This document shows positions 58,641 to 64,000 of a stretch of 64,000 bases of DNA, piece by piece. The stretch comes from Marthasterias glacialis (Eukaryota; Echinodermata; Asteroidea; Forcipulatida; Asteriidae): positions 14,899,838-14,963,837 of the forward strand of contig OU452231.1 of NCBI GenBank assembly GCA_911728455.2, in the 5' to 3' direction. Position numbers and translations under genes: made by a program. Every line of letters starts with the position of its first letter. The stretch's first letter is position 1. Under the pieces are notes generated by a model, which saw only the letters and a list, made by a program, of their open reading frames with translations, made no database searches and had not been told where the DNA came from.

Positions 58641-60190
58641 GAGTTTTTGTGGCATCACAAAAACTAGGTGTTTGGAGTGTGATGTATTAAAAATTATTTT
58701 ATGTGTTAAAAAATAAATGAAATTAAAAGTTAATCAAACTTAAATATAAGAAAATATGAAGAAAAACATACGTTAAATTGAGCTTTATAATATATTTAAT
58801 TTGAACATCCGGTTTGGACAGGAATTTCTAACCACTTTTAAATGAGGAGGTACTTCCGGTTTGACCGGAAGTAGAGTTCAGAGAGGTCACGCAATGTGTC
58901 ACAAAGAAGGACCTTCCCTAACCTTGGTATTTGGTGAAAGAATCATGTTCCTAGCTCTTACCATGTATAAATGAGGAGCTACTTCCGGTTTGATCTTAAG
59001 TAGAGGTCACAGAGGTCACCCAATGTGCAACAGAGAAGGACCCTTCCTTACCTTGGTATGTGGTGAAAGAATCCTGTTCCTCGCTCTCACAAGTTTTAAA
59101 TAAAGAGCTACTTCAGGTTTGACCGGAAGTAGATGTCACAAAGGTCACTTAATGTTTCACAAATGAAGTCTTTCCCTAACCTTGATATTTCTCGAAACAG
59201 TCATGTTCCTAACTCTAACCACTTTTACATGAGGAGCTACTTCCGGTTTGACCGGAAGTAGAGGTCATAGAGGTAACCCAATGTGCAACAGAGAATGACC
59301 TTTCCTAACCTTGGTAATTGGTGAAAGAATCATGTTCCTAGCTCTTAGCAATTTTATATAAAGAGCTACTTCCGGTTTTACCGGAAGTAGATGTCACAGA
59401 GGTCACTTATTGTGTCATAAAGAAAGACCCTCCCTTACTTTGACATTTGTCGAAAAAATAAAGTTCATATCTCAAACGGTTGATTTTTTGTTAATTTTTT
59501 AAAGTTTTAAGTAAGCCCTGCATTACAGACTAACAAAGCGTGGAGCGCGCACCTTGAAAAGAGACTAAAAATGTCACGTGGTTAATGTACATGTCAATGG
59601 GGCATCGATCTCACACACAGCCACGCCCACACAAGCATGTGTACATGTATAATGGCATTGGATTTTGTACAGCAATGTTGGTCACGCTTGAACGAACACG
59701 GACAATCGATTTGCGTTAAATGTCCGATTTGAACCGGAAGTAAAGGTTAAAATGGTGTCACCCCAAAGCAAAAGTTTCAGAAGGCTCAATTCTCTACAAT
59801 CTGATGTAAGACTTGTGATCATGTGATAAGTACTTCTTAAAATATGAATTTTTGAAATTTTCCAAAATTGTCAACTTCCGGTTTGAATGAAAGACAAGGT
59901 CAAATTGGGGTCATTACGGTGAGGTGTTTATGCAGTTTTGAATCACCTTTCCGATGATGTATAGATTGTAAAAATCCATTGTGTACTTCAGGAGTTATGA
60001 TTTTTTGAAATAATAAACTTTGATTTAACGTAGTCCTAGTGACGTTCTAACTGTGTGTGAAGTTTCAAGTTCATACAAGCTTAGAAAGTATGCTTTTGTT
60101 AGCGGACAACCTTCGGGGAGAAGAAGAAGAAGAAGAAGAACTAGACATAAGTTTTTGTAATATCACAAAGACAAGGTGTTCGGAATATGG
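58641..60190 (-). mobile_element. Repeat element unit (minus orientation): R1 end, R2 block, 129-bp tandem array
   Basis: Bounded at both sides by similar sequences: GTTTTTGTG-GCAT-CACAAAAAC with CTAGGTGTTTGG (58644-58678) and GTTTTTGTAATATCACAAAG with CAAGGTGTTCGG (60151-60185). Inside are the 129-bp array, a unique spacer, the reverse complement of R2 (59870-60010) and (GAA)n at 60120-60140. 59714-60125 is the reverse complement of 63610-64000. No ORF; probably a non-autonomous element with structured, hairpin ends. Confidence 0.55.
58843..59480 (+). repeat. 129-bp tandem repeat, five copies, each with a double ETS-type palindrome
   Basis: TACTTCCGGT recurs at 58851, 58980, 59109, 59238 and 59367, an exact 129-bp spacing. 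Each unit begins TAAATGAGGAGCTACTTCCGG and carries arms ACTTCCGGT and ACCGGAAGT around TTG. Then AGAGGTCACAGAGGTCAC, CAACAGAGAAGGACC, TTCCCTAACCTTGGTATT and GAATCATGTTCCTAGCTC follow. The right arm equals the optimal ETS-factor site CCGGAAGT. Confidence 0.9.
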
Positions 60191-60639
60191 TAGTTGAAGC
60201 TGTTATTTAATGTTGTTATGGCATTCACCTCGGTGAATATCCACTAGACGATTTCACTTCATCAAAGGACTCATGCTGGACAATTCTTCTTCATATTTAA
60301 CAACTACTTTTTATTTATACTGCTGATTTTCTATCTCTGGGGCTTCTACAATGTTGTACACCCTCTGATGTCTAAGATGAGAATTATCTAAATCCATTCC
60401 TGTATCCCTTTTTATTACCCATTAAGCTATGTCAAGGATAAGGAGAAACCACATCTCCCAAGATGAGGAAAAACCACATCCTTGTCTCGACAGATCACTG
60501 ACCCTCATTCTTCTAGGAATCCCAATCATTATTTATAAACAGGATCTTTGTGGTTACCTGACAAATGTATCAACTTAAGTATCTAAAAATATGAACATAA
60601 AAACGTGAAATTGTGCTTTGAAATATATTTAATTTGCAG

Positions 60640-61075
60640 CAGAGAAGGACCTTCTCTTATCATTTTTAAATGAGAAGCTACTTCCGGTTTGACCGGAAGT
60701 ACAGGTCACGCAATATGCAACAGAGAAGGACCTTCCCAAACCTTGGTATTTTGTGAATGAATCATGTTCCTACCTCTAACAACTTTAAAAATGAGAAGCT
60801 TTTTTCGGCTTGACTGGAAGTAGAGGTCACAGAGGTCACGCAATATGCAACAGAGAAGAGAGTTCCCTTACCTTTAGGTGAAAAAATCATTTTCCTAGCT
60901 CTTACCATTTTTAAATAAAGAGCTATTTCCGGTTTGACCGGAAGTAGAGGTCACAAAGGTCACGCAATGTGCAACAGAGAAGGATCCTCCCTAACCTTGG
61001 TATTCGGTGAAAGAATCATGTTCCTAGCTCTTACCATTTTTAAATGAGCAGCTACTTCTGGTTTGACCTTTCTTT
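60640..61075 (+). repeat. 121-129-bp tandem repeat, four copies (second array)
   Basis: Same unit as 58843-59480; unit starts at about 60679, 60800, 60924 and 61053. Copies are more variable (one palindrome reads TTTTTCGGCTTGACTGGAAG). It is preceded by AAATATATTTAATTTG, as is the first array (58788-58803), so both are copies of the same element segment. 60196-60639 before it holds no gene. Confidence 0.85.
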
Positions 61076-61126
61076 GCATATATTTCACAAGGTGGGACTG
61101 TTCGTGGAATTTGGTTTCCCATTATT

Positions 61127-61500
61127 AGGTGTTCGGACTCTGGTCCGAAGACCTCTTGTTTTTGTTCGTTTTTTTTTTTTTAATACTTCTTCTTCTTCTC
61201 CCTGGCGATTGTCCACTTTCAATTGCACCCTTCCGAAGGTCATATAACCTTGAAAATTCATACATAGGTAGTATATGGCAAGTAGATGAAACCGTTGTTG
61301 TGACGTCATGGTGACGTCATCAGGTGTCGAATTACATTAAATCAAAGTTTATTATTTCAAAAAATCATAACTCCTGAAGTACACAATGGATTTTTACAAT
61401 TTATACATCATCGGAAAGGTCTTTAAAAAATAATTAACTGTCTTACAGAGATGACCCCAATTTGACCTTGTCTTCCGTTTCAAACCGGAAGTTGAAGCAA
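61127..61500 (+). repeat. R1 hairpin followed by R2 block (plus orientation)
   Basis: R1 hairpin AGGTGTTCGGAC / GTCCGAAGACCT (61127-61153), CTTGTTTTTGTTCG, T run, TTCTTCTTCTTCTCCCTGG, CGATTGTCC, then GAAGGTCATATAACCTTGAA and the R2 block (61360-61500) ending CCGGAAGTTGAAG. The same order occurs from 63550 to 63845. Confidence 0.8.
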
Positions 61501-63164
61501 AAAATGCTTAAAAAGTCACAACTTAAGCTGTGGAGTCAATATGAAACAGAATTTGGACATGGTTTCAGTGTACGAAATAAAATGTAGTTTATGGCCTTTG
61601 AAAATATTACATTGATGACGTCATCAAATGTTACAATTTGTTACGACGACAAGTTTAAAAATATTTTTTTTTTTATTTCAAGTTTTTTTTGAGCAAACCA
61701 CATGTTGAATTTTTTAGTAATAAATAACAACTATAAAAGCCTAATTGTGAAATTTGAACAAAATTGGCCGTTGCATAATGAAGTTATATTAAGGTGAAAA
61801 GTGCCGTTTTTAGCGCGATTGCCGATAGAGTCTGTACAGTTACCTTACTGTATTGCACCGCGTGCGTGTGCACTCTAGGATTTTAATGCATGCTGTGTAT
61901 AATACATACACGCAACAAGTCAGGTCTTGTCACAGTTCATCGAACTTTGCGGTGTGTTGTTAAGTTCTGCGTGTGTGTGTGTGTAATAATGGCGACGCAA
62001 AGAAAAACATGTAAGTCATGCCAAGTTCAGTGTGGAAATGTTTCCCTTTATGTAATTCTGGTGGCTTAATTGTGACAGGGAGAGGAAGAGGAGACTTTAC
62101 TGAGATGATCACATGCTCACGTGAGTTGTTTGATGTATAATGGTGGAGAAAATGCAATTGACAAAATGATCGTCTTTCGTTCTATATACCGATCACGTAC
62201 CTGCTTACGTACGAGAGTCACAAGTGTGCACCAGCGGGGCCAGAGGCACTTTACCCCCGCGAGAGTTGTTGTCGGGATTCGCTGAGTAAAACTGTTTAAA
62301 AGTAAAGTTTAAAAGTAAAGTCATCGCTTTTCAAAATGTCCATGTATTTCTTTAGCCGTGCACACTTGTGTTTATGATGTTTATCAAAGTGGGGGTAGTT
62401 TTTATAAAACTTTGGAACTTTTTAATACAGATAATGAGCTCGGAATTTGAATCTGTCGAATGTCAGATTGACTGTACAGTACACCAGTGTTCAGTAAAGG
62501 TGATGTTACAAAATGAGACCGTTAATTTGATATAGCGCCATCAACGTTCACTAGCGATACACACTTCTTTATTTTATTGACACCGCATAGATGCCGAACA
62601 AAACGGAGGGCAGCAAGGGTTAATGTTTTGATAAAAGGCAATATGAATACTATTTTGAACAGACAACCTGGCGGCAGCCAATTGCACTGCGTGGAAAAGG
62701 AACACTTTGGAAAGCACAAAAACATTGTTTTTCCTGGCAGTTAAAATCAAAAAGGTAACTTGTTTTTCCTCCAGGAGTCGAGTTACAATAAATGTATGCG
62801 GTTCTTTATCATTCTTAGTGACCTGAGTTGACCTCGCTTCCTGTCCAAACCGGAAGTCCCCTTGAAATACATATGATAAAGCTCTTTTTAATTATTTTCA
62901 TATTCATATTTAAAGGTTTTATTTGATTTCACTTTTAATATATCAAACAAAATCAAAACCATGCGTTATACGGTGTCTCATAGAGACCATTATGTTGCTT
63001 TAAATGTTTCATTCCCCCAAAATTTTCTCAAAATAAATAACTCAAAATTGAAATTAAACTGATCCTTGAAACTGCATATATTTGAACCTCAATATGAAGA
63101 CGCGAAATAAAACGATGACGTCATCAGATGTTGAGTTACAATAAATCAAAGTTTATTAATTAAA
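61501..63164. other. No recognisable gene; one isolated ETS-type palindrome
   Basis: 62838-62858 carries GCTTCCTGTCCAAACCGGAAG, a diverged palindrome of the array type. 61970-61985 is a (GT)n run. An ATG at 61989 in a good context (ATAATGGCG) is followed by donor-like GTAAGTC after seven codons, but nothing else supports a first exon. Confidence 0.4.
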
Positions 63165-63300
63165 TCAGAACTCCTGAAGTGCACAATGGATTTTTACAAT
63201 CTACATATCATCGCAAAGGTCTTTTGGAAACTATTTAAATATCTCAAAGAAATGACCCCAATTTGACCTTGTATTGCGGTTCAAACCGGAAGTTGAAGGA
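63165..63300 (+). repeat. Dispersed repeat R2 (copy)
   Basis: GAACTCCTGAAGTGCACAAT, ATTTTTACAATC, CATCGCAAAGGTCTT, ATGACCCCAATTTGACCTTG and CGGTTCAAACCGGAAGTTGA in the standard R2 order. Confidence 0.85.
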
Positions 63301-63498
63301 AACAATTGTTATAAAGCCATTATTTTTTAGTTCTTTGGTCAGTATAAAACGAGCTTTGGACAGTGGTTTCAGTGTGTGAGTAGGTAAAGGACTCTGCGTT
63401 TTCAAGTTTAAAACTGATGACGTCATTACATTAAACAGCGTCCTCTGGTAACAAGTTTGAAAACAATGGTGCTACAACACTAATTGTAACGGCTTTTT

Positions 63499-64000
63499 AG
63501 GTGTTCGGGCTCTCAGCCCGGAACACCTCTTGATTTTGTTCGTTTTTTTAGGTGTTCGGACTCTGGTCCGATAACCTCTTGGTTTTGTTCATTTTTTTTT
63601 TTAAATACTTCTTCTTCTTCTCCCTGGCGATTGTCCACCTTCAAATGCACATTTCCGAAGGTCATATAACCTTGAAACTTCATACATAGGTAGCATGGCA
63701 AGGAGACGAAACATAACTCCTGAAGTACAAAATGGATTTTTACAATCTTTACATCATCGGAAAGGTCATCCAAAACTGTGTAATCGCCCTACAGACATGA
63801 CCCCAATTTGACCTTGTCTTCCGGTTCAAACCGGAAGTTGAAAATGTTGGAAATTTTCAAAAATTCATATTTTAAGAAGTACTTATCACATGATCACAAA
63901 TTTTACATCAGATTGTAGAGAATTGAGCCTTCTCAAACTTGTGCATTGGGGTGACACCATTTTGACCTTTACTTCCGGTTCAAACCGGACGTTTAACGCA
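63499..64000 (+). repeat. Two R1 hairpins, R2 block and start of a further repeat element (runs off the window)
   Basis: Hairpin 63499-63528 (AGGTGTTCGGGCT / AGCCCGGAACACCT) and hairpin 63550-63577 (AGGTGTTCGGAC / GTCCGATAACCT), each followed by CTTGRTTTTGTTC. Then TTC microsatellite, CGATTGTCC, and R2 (63710-63845). 63846-64000 is the reverse complement of 59714-59870. The element continues past the end of the window. Confidence 0.8.

Noticed and set aside
61989-62015. ATG in good context followed by GTAAGT, possible first exon
   Set aside because: Only about seven codons, with no second exon found before the window end; sits between repeats.
1-64000. CRISPR arrays, bacterial operons, riboswitches, rRNA
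   Set aside because: No spaced short repeats, Shine-Dalgarno-led gene clusters or rRNA landmarks; the 92-, 129- and 44-bp arrays have no variable spacers.

Overview
The window looks like a repeat-rich, intron-bearing animal genome, most likely a marine invertebrate (echinoderm, hemichordate, cephalochordate or similar). The evidence is the mixture of Penelope-like elements with hammerhead ribozymes, Tx1/L1-like and CR1/Jockey-like LINEs, a Ty3/gypsy fragment, a THAP/YqaJ DNA transposon, AT-rich DNA, and exons with GT/AG borders. The exact taxon cannot be fixed from the sequence alone. Nothing bacterial or viral was recognised.

Layout. 88-4891: a DNA-transposon-like element with ~0.73 kb terminal inverted repeats (TIRs) and a frameshifted gene for a protein with FEN1/PIN-like nuclease motifs and a C-terminal CXC domain. 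5-9 kb: a tRNA-like sequence between two copies of a ~125 bp repeat, plus copies of several dispersed repeats (called R1 hairpin, R2 'Pro-free' 140-bp block, R3 146-bp tandem unit here). 9.2-19 kb: a nest of retroelements: LINE A (Tx1/L1-like), followed by LINE B (CR1/Jockey group) that is split by a long inverted repeat carrying a decayed Penelope-like element, then a head-to-head Penelope arrangement with a hammerhead ribozyme. 21.5-24.3 kb: microsatellite, a largely intact Penelope RT/GIY-YIG ORF and a second hammerhead. 25.1-26.45 kb: a TIR element with another TIR element inside it.

30.0-37.7 kb: a minus-strand LINE (LINE C) cleanly interrupted at its endonuclease domain by a 4.25 kb ISL2EU-like DNA transposon with AT target duplication; the transposon carries a THAP/transposase N-terminus on one strand and a YqaJ-nuclease/PHD-finger gene on the other, and has lost the transposase catalytic region.

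40.3-57.4 kb: four minus-strand exons, mutually compatible in reading phase, of what appears to be the only recognisable host gene, an SLF2 (FAM178)-like SMC5/6 loading factor. Its 13.4 kb intron holds a 44-bp minisatellite (about 34 copies), five decayed LINE or gypsy fragments, R3 repeats and an unexplained pair of plus-strand exons. 58.6-64 kb: copies of one repeat family built from R1 hairpins, R2 blocks and 129-bp tandem units, each centred on a palindrome of two ETS-type CCGGAAGT sites.

Most protein-coding remnants belong to mobile elements and are broken; only the Penelope RT ORF at 22031-23563 and the SLF2-like exons read cleanly. All family assignments are by eye from motifs; no database search was possible.
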